From CBDCVA01 sp965222935 [NCBI: Candidatus Latescibacterota bacterium] (GTDB taxonomy: Bacteria > Latescibacterota > CBDCVA01): a DNA stretch of 64,000 nt. This document shows, piece by piece, positions 53,926 through 61,657 of this stretch. Numbering within the stretch: position 1 is the first letter of the stretch; each line of letters begins with the position of its first letter. Both the position numbers and the translations under genes were made by a program. Location of the stretch: NCBI GenBank assembly GCA_965222935.1, contig CBDCVA010000002.1, positions 310,001 through 374,000 on the forward strand. The letters are read 5' to 3'. The notes below the pieces were generated by a model. That model was not told the origin of the DNA and made no database searches. It saw nothing but the letters and a program-made list of their open reading frames with translations.

Positions 53926-54608
53926 GACGTAATCAGCGCCTTCGCTTCTTCGGTCTTGCCCGCCTTGAGCAGCTCAGGGATGTGGCTCGTCGTCACATCG
54001 CGCCAGAAGGTGATACGCTCCTCCTCGGTCATCTCGCCAGCGTCGAGCATCTCCCTGCGCATCTCGCTAATGAGTTCGGCGAAAACCGCGTACTCGGAAC
54101 CGATGACCTCGCCCACACGCTCACGAATGGCGCGCGCCAGCGCGGGACTCTTGCCGCTGGTGGACACGGCGATGGCGATCGGCCCGCGGTGCAGCACCGA
54201 AGGCATGATGAAGCTGCAAATCTCGGGATCATCCACGACATTGCACGGGATGCCGGCTGCCTCGCAGTCCTCGAAAACATCCTTATTCACCGACCTGTGA
54301 TCCGTGCAGGAGAAGACCAGGCTGTGGCCACGAGCCTCCCCCCGCTCGTACGGCCGCATCTCCCACCGAATCGCCCCGCTCTCAGCCAACTCGCGCAAGA
54401 TCAGCGTCAACTCCGGGCTCGTAACATGGACCTGGGCCCCGCAGGCGATGAGCTCTAGCACTTTCCGCTGAGCCACGGTCCCGCCACCGACGACCAGGCA
54501 TGGCTTGCCCTTGACGTTGAGGTAGATCGGGAAAAAGTCGAACGTGCGATCGGCACCGTCCGCCGGGTGATCGACGCTCTGAGATGGAGTGTTCGCCGTA
54601 TTTTCCAT
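53916..54608 (-). CDS. sirC: precorrin-2 dehydrogenase / sirohydrochlorin ferrochelatase
   Basis: A 230-residue CysG N-terminal/Met8-like enzyme that oxidises precorrin-2 to sirohydrochlorin and may insert iron. The N-terminal Rossmann fold shows FFPIYLNVKGKPCLVVGGG, TVAQRKVLELIACGAQVHVT and CTDHRSVNKDVFEDCEAAG. The DPEICSFIMPSVLHRGPIA and STSGKSPALARAIRER segments are the conserved active-site and dimer regions. Whether it also chelates iron is inferred from family. The gene lies between ccsA and hemA, consistent with a siroheme-linked tetrapyrrole operon. Confidence 0.9.
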   Translation of the reverse strand: MENTANTPSQSVDHPADGADRTFDFFPIYLNVKGKPCLVVGGGTVAQRKVLELIACGAQVHVTSPELTLILRELAESGAIRWEMRPYERGEARGHSLVFSCTDHRSVNKDVFEDCEAAGIPCNVVDDPEICSFIMPSVLHRGPIAIAVSTSGKSPALARAIRERVGEVIGSEYAVFAELISEMRREMLDAGEMTEEERITFWRDVTTSHIPELLKAGKTEEAKALITSWK

Positions 54609-54617
54609 CTTGTTCGC

Positions 54618-55427
54618 TCAGAAAGCGTGAAAGCTGGATCCCAACCCCTTCACCCCAGCGAAGGTCGAGACGACCATCGCAAACCCCGCGACCGAGAGCC
54701 ACGCGACGCGCTTGCCGCGCCAGCCCGCCTGAACCCGTACGAGCAACGCTACCGTGTAGATGAGCCAGGTGATGAGCGCCGAGATGTGCTTGGGGTCCCA
54801 GGGAAAGAACTCGCCCCATACGCGCCATGCCCACAGGCCCCCGAGGGTGATCCCGAGCGTGAGTCCGGTGTACCCGACGACGACGGCTCTGTCGTTGATG
54901 TGGTCGAGCGCTTCGAGCGAAGGGAGCCGCGCGTAGAAGAAGCCCGGACGCTTACGCTTCAGTTCACGCGAGAGCAGGACGTAAAGCGTCGAGCCGGCAA
55001 AGGAAACGGCCAGCGCCGAGTAGCCGATCAGGGTCAAGACGACGTGACCTACGTACAACCCGCCGCGCAAGCTGGGCTCAGCCGTGCCCACACCGGGTCG
55101 AACCAGGGCACCAAAGGCCACCAGGAGCAAGATCAGAGGCGCAATCACCGCGCCTAAGGGTCGCTCGGGATCGCTCCGCTCCACGTAGAGGTAGCCGAGC
55201 ACCAGTAAGAACGCGCAGAATGCGGCTGCTTCGGGCGCGCTAGCAAAAGGAGCCCGCTCGAACCGCCGCCACAAAAGCGCCAGCCAGCCGATGTGGACCA
55301 AGGCGCCCACACGCAGAAGCCAGACCGCCCACGACGCTCGGCCGCCATCACGGAGGAACCGGAAAATGTGCCCGGCAGCTCCGGCCCCGTAGAGGGCAAC
55401 GAGCACGAGATGGATCGCCTGTATCAT
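54618..55427 (-). CDS. ccsA: cytochrome c assembly protein, CcsA/HemX type
   Basis: A 269-residue inner-membrane protein with about eight spans and no soluble domain. The conserved heme-handling motif is WGEFFPWDPKHISALITWLI near residue 215, the counterpart of the WGxxWxWDxKE signature of CcsA/CcmC; histidines H53-type (LVHIGWLALL) and H150-type (YVGHVVLTLIGYSAL) could ligate heme. HemX proteins beside hemA regulate its level, so the role could be heme export/cytochrome c assembly or HemA control. First gene of the cofactor run. Confidence 0.85.
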   Translation of the reverse strand: MIQAIHLVLVALYGAGAAGHIFRFLRDGGRASWAVWLLRVGALVHIGWLALLWRRFERAPFASAPEAAAFCAFLLVLGYLYVERSDPERPLGAVIAPLILLLVAFGALVRPGVGTAEPSLRGGLYVGHVVLTLIGYSALAVSFAGSTLYVLLSRELKRKRPGFFYARLPSLEALDHINDRAVVVGYTGLTLGITLGGLWAWRVWGEFFPWDPKHISALITWLIYTVALLVRVQAGWRGKRVAWLSVAGFAMVVSTFAGVKGLGSSFHAF

Positions 55428-55545
55428 CGAGGGACGCCTCCGGAAGACCGGTTCAGACGCGCTCGCCTACGAACACCCGATGAGGTCATTTCGCTGCCGG
55501 AAAACTCGGCTAGGACCCTCACGCCCGCATCTCAAAATCGGCGAA

Positions 55546-55574
55546 AAAGTGGCACATATCAGGGAGTTTGTCAA
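55546..55574 (-). promoter_or_regulatory. candidate promoter of the heme/menaquinone operon
   Basis: TTGACA at 55574-55569 and CACTTT at 55551-55546 with a 17-base spacer on the minus strand. The -35 is perfect and the -10 is weak. The predicted start would give a leader of about 110 bases before ccsA. Confidence 0.45.
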
Positions 55575-55584
55575 GGAAAGTTTC

Positions 55585-55599
55585 GGGCGTAAAACGCCC
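55585..55599 (-). terminator. small hairpin downstream of the dehydrogenase gene
   Basis: GGGCGT pairs with ACGCCC around a three-base loop, between the dehydrogenase stop and the ccsA promoter. There is no T-run after it, so termination is uncertain. A second short hairpin (GCCGT/ACGGC) lies at about 55620-55632. Confidence 0.35.
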
Positions 55600-55643
55600 C
55601 CAGGATTCGGGAAATCAGCGCCGTAAGACGGCATACAAGACGC

Positions 55644-56621
55644 TCAGTCCCAGGTCAGTATGACACCCAGCGTGTCGCCGGGGCGTTCCCAGAGCAAATC
55701 GAAGGCGGCTTTGGCATCGGTGTGCGGGAAGCGGTGGGTGATCATCCGCTCCGCCTGAACCACGCCGTCCCGGATTTTCTTCACCGCGCGGTGGGCGATC
55801 CGGTGGCGTGGTTCGTCAACGAGTATACCCGCGAGCAGGCGCTTGTTCATGATCCTCGATGCGTCTAGCGGCAGCGGCCTAGCATGGTAGAGCGCAATGA
55901 GTTGTAGCGTGCCGCGGCGGCGCACTATCTGTTGCGCCTGCTCGAACGAACGCACGCCCAAAGGCCCCCCCACGCATTCCATCACCACATCGGCGCCTTC
56001 GCCGCCCGTGAGACGGCGCACCTCTTCGACGGGATCGCTCTCGGCGGCATTGATCACCACGTCTGCACCCAGTTCCTCGGCCATACGACAGCGCAGCGGC
56101 AGCGCGTCCACCACAACGATCCGACCCGGTTTGTACTCCCGCGTCGTTTGCAACATCAAACTACCGACCAGGCCCTGCCCCATGATCACAACCGTATCAC
56201 CTTCGCGGACGCCGGCCGTCTCCGCCCATGCGATGGCGCTGGTGGCCAGTGGAATGAAGGCGCCCGCGTCGAACGAAACCTCATCCGGAAGAGGCACGAC
56301 CCCGGACAGGCCCGCGGAGGTGTCGGTGACGTCGACGTCGCCGACCGCATACTCGGCATGCGCCGCGACGATCCCCAAGCGCTCGCCGATGCGAACCTCC
56401 TTCACCGACCCGCCAACATCCTCCACGATCCCCGAGAGCGAATAGCCCATTCTCGCCGGATCAACGCTCTCTTCGCGGATGTAGCGCCCGAACAGTTCCG
56501 ACCCGCGGCTGATCAGCGTCGCTTTGGTCTTCACGAGCACCTGGCGCTCGGTGATCGCCGGCACGGGCACATCCTCGAGCTGAACATTGCCGAAGCCCTC
56601 GGGTTTGATGACGCGGATCAT
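55644..56621 (-). CDS. zinc-type alcohol dehydrogenase-like (MDR family) oxidoreductase
   Basis: A 325-residue NAD(P)-dependent MDR protein. The N-terminal GroES-like half shows VLVKTKATLISRGSELFG and MGYSLSGIVEDVGGSVKEV. The Rossmann half shows VREGDTVVIMGQGLVGSLML, IVVVDALPLRCRMAEELGAD and VVMECVGGPLGVRSFEQA. The usual catalytic zinc GHE motif is replaced by MGYS, so it probably lacks the catalytic zinc and resembles the SRGSE-type sugar/cyclitol dehydrogenase subgroup. GGGAGATAG precedes the ATG. Substrate unknown. Confidence 0.85.
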   Translation of the reverse strand: MIRVIKPEGFGNVQLEDVPVPAITERQVLVKTKATLISRGSELFGRYIREESVDPARMGYSLSGIVEDVGGSVKEVRIGERLGIVAAHAEYAVGDVDVTDTSAGLSGVVPLPDEVSFDAGAFIPLATSAIAWAETAGVREGDTVVIMGQGLVGSLMLQTTREYKPGRIVVVDALPLRCRMAEELGADVVINAAESDPVEEVRRLTGGEGADVVMECVGGPLGVRSFEQAQQIVRRRGTLQLIALYHARPLPLDASRIMNKRLLAGILVDEPRHRIAHRAVKKIRDGVVQAERMITHRFPHTDAKAAFDLLWERPGDTLGVILTWD

Positions 56622-56893
56622 AGACTATCTCCCATCTTCGAACGTTCACGCAGCACGCCAGGACGTGGCACGGCGTCATCGGGATCAAGAGTCATCGCAG
56701 AGCAGATCCTTTCAGACGGTACAGGCTGCGGTACACGACAAAGGCATGTCAGCTTCCTACAACCCACTCCAACTCAGTATAGTATACCCTATCATGGACC
56801 TTGCCGCTCGCCCCTATTGGGCGAAGCCGAGCCGAGATGCAGTTCCTGGCACGTGGGTGCACTGAAGTGGGGACGTGCTCTGCCACCGAGCAG
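56622..56893. other. divergent intergenic region
   Basis: About 270 bases between the minus-strand dehydrogenase and the plus-strand FGE-like gene. An AT-rich core near 56776-56792 holds overlapping TATACT/TATAGT hexamers on both strands but no good -35. No gene or terminator recognised. Confidence 0.4.
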
Positions 56894-56921
56894 TTGACAA
56901 GCCCAAAGCGGAGCCTAATTT
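56894..56921 (+). promoter_or_regulatory. sigma-70-like promoter of the FGE-like gene
   Basis: TTGACA at 56894-56899 and TAATTT at 56916-56921 with a 16-base spacer. The expected transcription start falls at about 56928, next to the ATG at 56929, so the mRNA may be leaderless; no ribosome-binding site is present. Confidence 0.55.
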
Positions 56922-56928
56922 GTCAGTT

Positions 56929-57912
56929 ATGTCACGCTTAGGTTTTCTTAATCCTTCTCCGGTACGGATTGCCTTCCTCGGGCTCGGTTGGCTTCTGGCA
57001 ACATCTGGACCCTCCTTCGGGGATAATTTCGAGGACCTCAAGCCCGGCGATATGGTGTTCGTCCCGGCAGGCGACTTCCTGATGGGTTCCGACCTATGGG
57101 ATGTCGACGAGCAGCCGGAGCATTACGCCTACCTCGACGCCTTCTGGATCGACGCTTTCGAGGTAACTAACGCGCAGTATCACGATTTCTGGATCGCTTC
57201 GGGTGGGTTCCGCAGTGCTCATACGCCTTTGAGCTACGGCGGCCGCAACGGGATCGGGAACTGGCCCAATCGCGCTCTCGCGCAGCCGGACCAGCCGATC
57301 GTGGGCGTGAGCTGGTACGACGCCAAGGCTTACGCCGCGTGGGCCGGGTTGCGATTGCCGACCGAGGCGGAGTGGGAGAAGGCGGCTCGTGGGATGGATG
57401 GGCGCTTTTACCCCTGGGGCGACGGCTTCCACGATGCCGTGAAGGGCAGCAGAACGCACGCCAACACCTGGATTGCAGACGACGGTTACGATGAAACCCT
57501 AGCACCCGTCGGAAGCTTTCCATCCGGCGTCAGCCCCTTCGGCGCGCACGACATGGCGGGGAACGTCTGGGAGTGGGTCGAGGATGCCTACGATCCCGAC
57601 TACTACGCGATCAGCCCCTACGAAAACCCGCAGGGGCCGCTCGTGCCGAGACTTGATCTGGACTTGGATCTGAGTGGCTTCATCCAGGACGGAGGGCGGA
57701 CGTTCATCCAGCCCCCGGATGAATCCGGCTACCGTGTGATGCGCGGTGGGGCGTGGATCGGGACCGCGGAGGCTGGGGTCCGCACGAGCGAACGCGTGGG
57801 GATGCCCGCCCTGTGCTGGGGGTGGGACACGGGCTTCCGGTGCGCCCGCGATGCCGAGCCAACCGAGGTGGAAGCAGCGACCTGGGGTGAAGTGAAGCGC
57901 CTCTTCCGTTAG
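56929..57912 (+). CDS. exported FGE-sulfatase (SUMF1) domain protein without catalytic cysteine
   Basis: A 327-residue protein with a signal peptide (LGLGWLLATSGPSFG). The formylglycine-generating-enzyme/PvdO fold is obvious: MVFVPAGDFLMGSD, FWIDAFEVTNAQYHDF, GVSWYDAKAYAAWAGLRLPT, EAEWEKAARGMDGRFYPWG, GAHDMAGNVWEWVEDAYD and TGFRCARDAE. The cysteine normally found after the RGGSY segment is absent (RVMRGGAWIGTAEAG), so it should not make formylglycine. Members of this type often act as binding or cross-linking modules. ATG 56929 is chosen because of the signal peptide and promoter position. Confidence 0.85.
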   Translation: MSRLGFLNPSPVRIAFLGLGWLLATSGPSFGDNFEDLKPGDMVFVPAGDFLMGSDLWDVDEQPEHYAYLDAFWIDAFEVTNAQYHDFWIASGGFRSAHTPLSYGGRNGIGNWPNRALAQPDQPIVGVSWYDAKAYAAWAGLRLPTEAEWEKAARGMDGRFYPWGDGFHDAVKGSRTHANTWIADDGYDETLAPVGSFPSGVSPFGAHDMAGNVWEWVEDAYDPDYYAISPYENPQGPLVPRLDLDLDLSGFIQDGGRTFIQPPDESGYRVMRGGAWIGTAEAGVRTSERVGMPALCWGWDTGFRCARDAEPTEVEAATWGEVKRLFR

Positions 57913-58106
57913 AGCCAGCTCCGTCCCACTTACTTGGCTACCCTCAGTCCTCCACGGCAACTACGAGGGCGCAGAACGGGTTCTAGGCGTGTTCGTCACT
58001 TGTTGCACGGATGGTTTCAGGCTCGTGTTCTACAAGCTCCAAAGAATCGACGACGAGACGGAGGAGCGCTGAGGTTACGACGGAGAAGGACCGAAGGGAG
58101 AACTGG

Positions 58107-59486
58107 ATGACTCACTGGGAAAACTACCTCGAAGAGCACAAGAGCCGGTTTGTGGAGGCGTTGATGGATTTCCTGAGAATCCCCAGCATCTCCTCCCTTT
58201 CCGAACACGCAGGCGACGTAGAACGCGCTGCCGATTGGGTGGCGGAGCGCATGAAGGCGGCTGGCATCGAGGGGGTTCGGGTTCTCCCCACCGGCGGCCA
58301 TCCTGTAGTCTACGGCGAATGGCTCCACGCTCCCGGAAAGCCAACCGTCCTCATCTACGGTCACTTCGATACCCAGCCCGTCGATCCGCTCGACCTCTGG
58401 TCCAGTCCCCCCTTCGAGCCGGTCATTCGTAAAGGTCGGGTCTACGCACGCGGGGCGTCGGATGACAAAGGCAACATGCTCATCCCCATCCTTGCCGCCG
58501 AGGCGCTGCTGGTGGGACAGGGTGCTTTGCCCGTCAACCTGAAGCTCTTTTTCGAGGGGCAGGAAGAGATCGGTAGTCCGAACCTCCCAGCCTTCTTACC
58601 GAAGCATCGGGACCTGCTCGCCTGCGACCTGGTAATCAGCGCCGATGGCGGCCAGTGGAGCGAAGAGCAGCCCTCGCTGTGCATCGGCTCCAAGGGAATC
58701 TGTGCCATACAGTTCGACGTCCAAGGCGCCAAGACTGACCTGCACTCCGGCATGTATGGGGGAACCGTCCACAATCCCATCCACGCCCTAGCGCAACTCC
58801 TAAACTCCATGCGCAGTCCCGAAGGAAAGATCCTGGTCGAGGGCTTCTACGATGATGTCAATCCCCTTACTGATGAAGAGCAGGCGCAGATTGCGGCCGT
58901 GCCCTTTGATGGTGAGAACTACAAAGAAGATCTCGGTGTGGACGATCTCTACGGCGAGCCCGGCTTCACGACGCTCGAGCGGGCATGGGCCCGGCCCACC
59001 CTCGAGGTGAATGGCATCTGGGGCGGCTTCCAGGATGAGGGGATCAAGACCGTGCTTCCCGCCGAAGCCCACGCCAAGATCACTTGCCGGCTGGTGCCCA
59101 ATCAGGAACCCGGTAGAATCGTCGAGCTCATCGCCTCGCACGCCGAAAGACATCGACCGCCGGGCGTGACGGTGACGGCCTGTGGGCTATCCTTCATGGC
59201 CCAGCCGTACCTGATGCCTCCGGACCACCCAAGCCATCAATCCGCGCACTCCGTGCTCGAAGAACTGTATGGCGTCGCCCCGTACTACACCAGGATGGGA
59301 GGTACCCTTCCCGTATGTAGCCTCCTTTTGGAGCACCTCGGCGTCCATGTGGTGAGTTTCGCTTTTGGCTTGAAGGATGAGCAGATCCACGCTCCGAACG
59401 AGTTCTTCCGGCTCAGCAGCTTCGAGCGCGGGCAGAGGGCGTACTGCATGCTGCTGGAGCGACTGAGCCAGCAAGAGAGCTCATGA
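58107..59486 (+). CDS. M20 family metallopeptidase (dipeptidase-like)
   Basis: A 459-residue cytosolic di-zinc peptidase. The ligand motifs are YGHFDTQPVDPLDLW (His/Asp, about residue 89), ARGASDDKGNMLIP (bridging Asp, about 121) and FFEGQEEIGSPNLPAF (catalytic Glu pair, about 155), with a dimerisation domain starting LHSGMYGGTVHNPIHAL. The last ligand His is in the C-terminal region. ATG 58107 has GGGAG seven bases upstream; an open frame back to 58011 is unconserved. Substrate probably small peptides; not determinable from sequence. Confidence 0.92.
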   Translation: MTHWENYLEEHKSRFVEALMDFLRIPSISSLSEHAGDVERAADWVAERMKAAGIEGVRVLPTGGHPVVYGEWLHAPGKPTVLIYGHFDTQPVDPLDLWSSPPFEPVIRKGRVYARGASDDKGNMLIPILAAEALLVGQGALPVNLKLFFEGQEEIGSPNLPAFLPKHRDLLACDLVISADGGQWSEEQPSLCIGSKGICAIQFDVQGAKTDLHSGMYGGTVHNPIHALAQLLNSMRSPEGKILVEGFYDDVNPLTDEEQAQIAAVPFDGENYKEDLGVDDLYGEPGFTTLERAWARPTLEVNGIWGGFQDEGIKTVLPAEAHAKITCRLVPNQEPGRIVELIASHAERHRPPGVTVTACGLSFMAQPYLMPPDHPSHQSAHSVLEELYGVAPYYTRMGGTLPVCSLLLEHLGVHVVSFAFGLKDEQIHAPNEFFRLSSFERGQRAYCMLLERLSQQESS

Positions 59487-59621
59487 GAGGCGTCCCCCTT
59501 GGAGAGGTCAGTGGATGCGATCGTCGAGGTCCATCTATAGCTTCGGCAACTTCCGGGGGCGACAGACGACCTTGGGCCGCACTCATGCCCCCTAGTAGCA
59601 CCCTATTTCCATAAGCTGCAG
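59487..59621. other. intergenic, nothing recognised
   Basis: 135 bases between the M20 peptidase stop and the decayed methionine-synthase remnant. No promoter, hairpin with T-run or gene was seen. Confidence 0.4.
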
Positions 59622-59929
59622 GGGGGCGTCATCCGGACGGAATTCGCCAACCTTAGGATGTGGAAAACCGATTTGTGATCCGAGCACGGCGGCGATAAGA
59701 TTCTGTGCGCTGGCGTGATTGACGTGAAAGGCCGCTCGTTGGAGCCACCGAGATGATCGCCGACCGCATCCGAACGCTGTTGAGGCATGTGCGTCCGGAG
59801 ATGCTCTGGCTCGCGCCCGACTGCGGCTTCAGCCAAACGGCACACTGGCTGGCCGTTGAAAAGTTGAAGTCGCTTGTCGGTGCCGCGGCCACGGTCCGTG
59901 TCGAATTGGGCCAGAGGACGATAAGATGA
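59622..59929 (+). pseudogene. remnant of a MetE-like (cobalamin-independent methionine synthase family) C-terminal domain
   Basis: Reading through one stop and one frameshift restores the C-terminal end of a MetE-family methyltransferase: FANLRMWKTDL, stop TGA at 59676-59678, SEHGGDKILCAGVIDVKGRS, LEPP, then a one-base deletion near 59750 and EMIADRIRTLLRHVRPEMLW, LAPDCGFSQTAHWLAVEKLK to a stop at 59927-59929. The zinc-ligand cysteine (PDCGF) is preserved. Everything N-terminal of this is gone. Confidence 0.8.
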
Positions 59930-60058
59930 CGCGCACATTTCGCTACGTCACCATAGCGCGAGACGAAGGGCGCACCCGGTCACCGTCGCGACCGATACTG
60001 CTCTCCGGTGATCGCTGGCAGAGGGCATTTTGCGGAGTAGCCATCTGTTGGTGCCGAA

Positions 60059-61657
60059 ATGATGACTAGGATCGCCGATTTTCTGGGTGGGAAGACGCTG
60101 TTCATCACCGGAGCGACCGGGTTCCTGGCGAAAGGCTTGGTCGAGAAAGTCCTGTGTCAGGTCCCGGAGGTGGGACGGATCTACTTGTTGATCCGACCGC
60201 AGCGGCGGCCTGACCGAACGGTGATGTCGGCCCAGGAACGCCTAGCGCGTGAGGTGTTCGGGTCGAACGCCTTCGCAAGGTTGAGACATAGGTACGGCGA
60301 CCGGTTCCATGGCTTTGTACAGGAGAAGGTATCCCCGGTGGCGGGAGACCTGACGATGGACCGGCTGGGTCTGGACGCGGAGACACATGCTCGGCTGATC
60401 AAGGAGGTTGAGATCGTCATCAACAGCGCAGCCACGGTCGTGTTCGACGAGCGGCTGGATCACGCGCTGGAGTTGAATACGCTGGGGCCCAAGCGCCTTG
60501 TGGAGTTTGCAAGGGCGTGCGGGGAGCCGATATTCCTGCACGTCTCAACGGCGTACGTGAGCGGTGTTCAGACGGGCCGAGTGCAGGAGGAACCGATTCC
60601 GCCGTCCGAGACGGTGGCACAGCGGTTGGGCGGAGGAGAGCAGGACTACGATTTAGACCGGGAGGTCGATGACATGACCGCCTTCTGCCAGCGCGAAGAG
60701 GAGGAGTCGTGCCAGCAGAAGGTACAGGGGGAGTTCCGGCGGTCGATCCGAGAGCAGCATCGCGGGGCAATTTCGGCGCATCGGATGGAGAGACTGATGG
60801 AAGCCATGCGTCACCGCTGGCTCGATCGTCGTCTGATCAAGGAGGGCTTGCGGCGGGCGCGGAGGCTGGGATGGCACGACACCTACACGCTGACGAAGGC
60901 GATGGGGGAACAGATCATCGCCAAGACGCGAGGGGAATTGCCCACCATTATCGTTCGTCCCTCGATCATCGAAAGCAGTTTGCTGGAGCCTGAACCGGGA
61001 TGGCTGGACGGGTTGAAGGTGGCCGACCCTCTGATCGTCCATTTCAGCAAAGGGAGACTGGCCGATTTCCCCGCCAATCCGGAAATCGTGCTCGACGTGA
61101 TCCCTGTGGATGTGGTCGTCAACGCGATCTTGGCTTCGCTGCCGAGGGCGCGTCATGGCAAAGAGATCAAGGTCTACCACATTGCTACTGGCGCCGAAAA
61201 TCCTCTGAAGCTGGGAAAGATGTTTGATCTGATTTATGACTACCTCCGAGAAAACCCGATGCGGACCACCGAGGGTGATGCCATCGGCGTGCGTCGGTGG
61301 ACGTTCCCCAGTCCGAAGCAGTTCCGCCGGCGTTGCCGCTATAAGTATCAGATTCCGCTCAATGCCGTACGGTGGTTGATGGAGAATGTCTTCGCCATTC
61401 ACTGGTCAAGGCGATTGAAGCGTAAGGTCTCGATGCTGGAGGCCACGCTGAACCGGGTTCTCTCCCTAGCGGAAATCTATAGTCCCTACGCCAATCTGGA
61501 TTATCATTTCGAGACGGAAAACATCCGCCGCCTGTATCAGGAACTGAGCCCTGAGGATCAGCAGGCCTTCAACTTCGATGTGACCCGGATCGACTGGCAG
61601 AGGTACATCCAGGACATTCATCTCCCTGGACTCAAGCGCAACGGGTTCTTGAAATGA
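60059..61657 (+). CDS. fatty acyl-CoA reductase (FAR, male-sterility type)
   Basis: A 532-residue NADPH-dependent reductase predicted to convert acyl-CoA (or acyl-ACP) to fatty alcohol. The NAD_binding_4 domain opens TLFITGATGFLAKGLVEKVL, then IVINSAATVVFDERL, FLHVSTAYVSG and the catalytic YxxxK as DTYTLTKAMGEQII near residue 283, followed by IIVRPSIIESS. The C-terminal Sterile/FAR_C domain shows LAEIYSPYANLDYHFETENI and FNFDVTRIDWQRYIQDIHLP. An acidic/charged insertion (about 200-260) separates the halves. Stop overlaps the next ATG (ATGA). Confidence 0.9.
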   Translation: MMTRIADFLGGKTLFITGATGFLAKGLVEKVLCQVPEVGRIYLLIRPQRRPDRTVMSAQERLAREVFGSNAFARLRHRYGDRFHGFVQEKVSPVAGDLTMDRLGLDAETHARLIKEVEIVINSAATVVFDERLDHALELNTLGPKRLVEFARACGEPIFLHVSTAYVSGVQTGRVQEEPIPPSETVAQRLGGGEQDYDLDREVDDMTAFCQREEEESCQQKVQGEFRRSIREQHRGAISAHRMERLMEAMRHRWLDRRLIKEGLRRARRLGWHDTYTLTKAMGEQIIAKTRGELPTIIVRPSIIESSLLEPEPGWLDGLKVADPLIVHFSKGRLADFPANPEIVLDVIPVDVVVNAILASLPRARHGKEIKVYHIATGAENPLKLGKMFDLIYDYLRENPMRTTEGDAIGVRRWTFPSPKQFRRRCRYKYQIPLNAVRWLMENVFAIHWSRRLKRKVSMLEATLNRVLSLAEIYSPYANLDYHFETENIRRLYQELSPEDQQAFNFDVTRIDWQRYIQDIHLPGLKRNGFLK

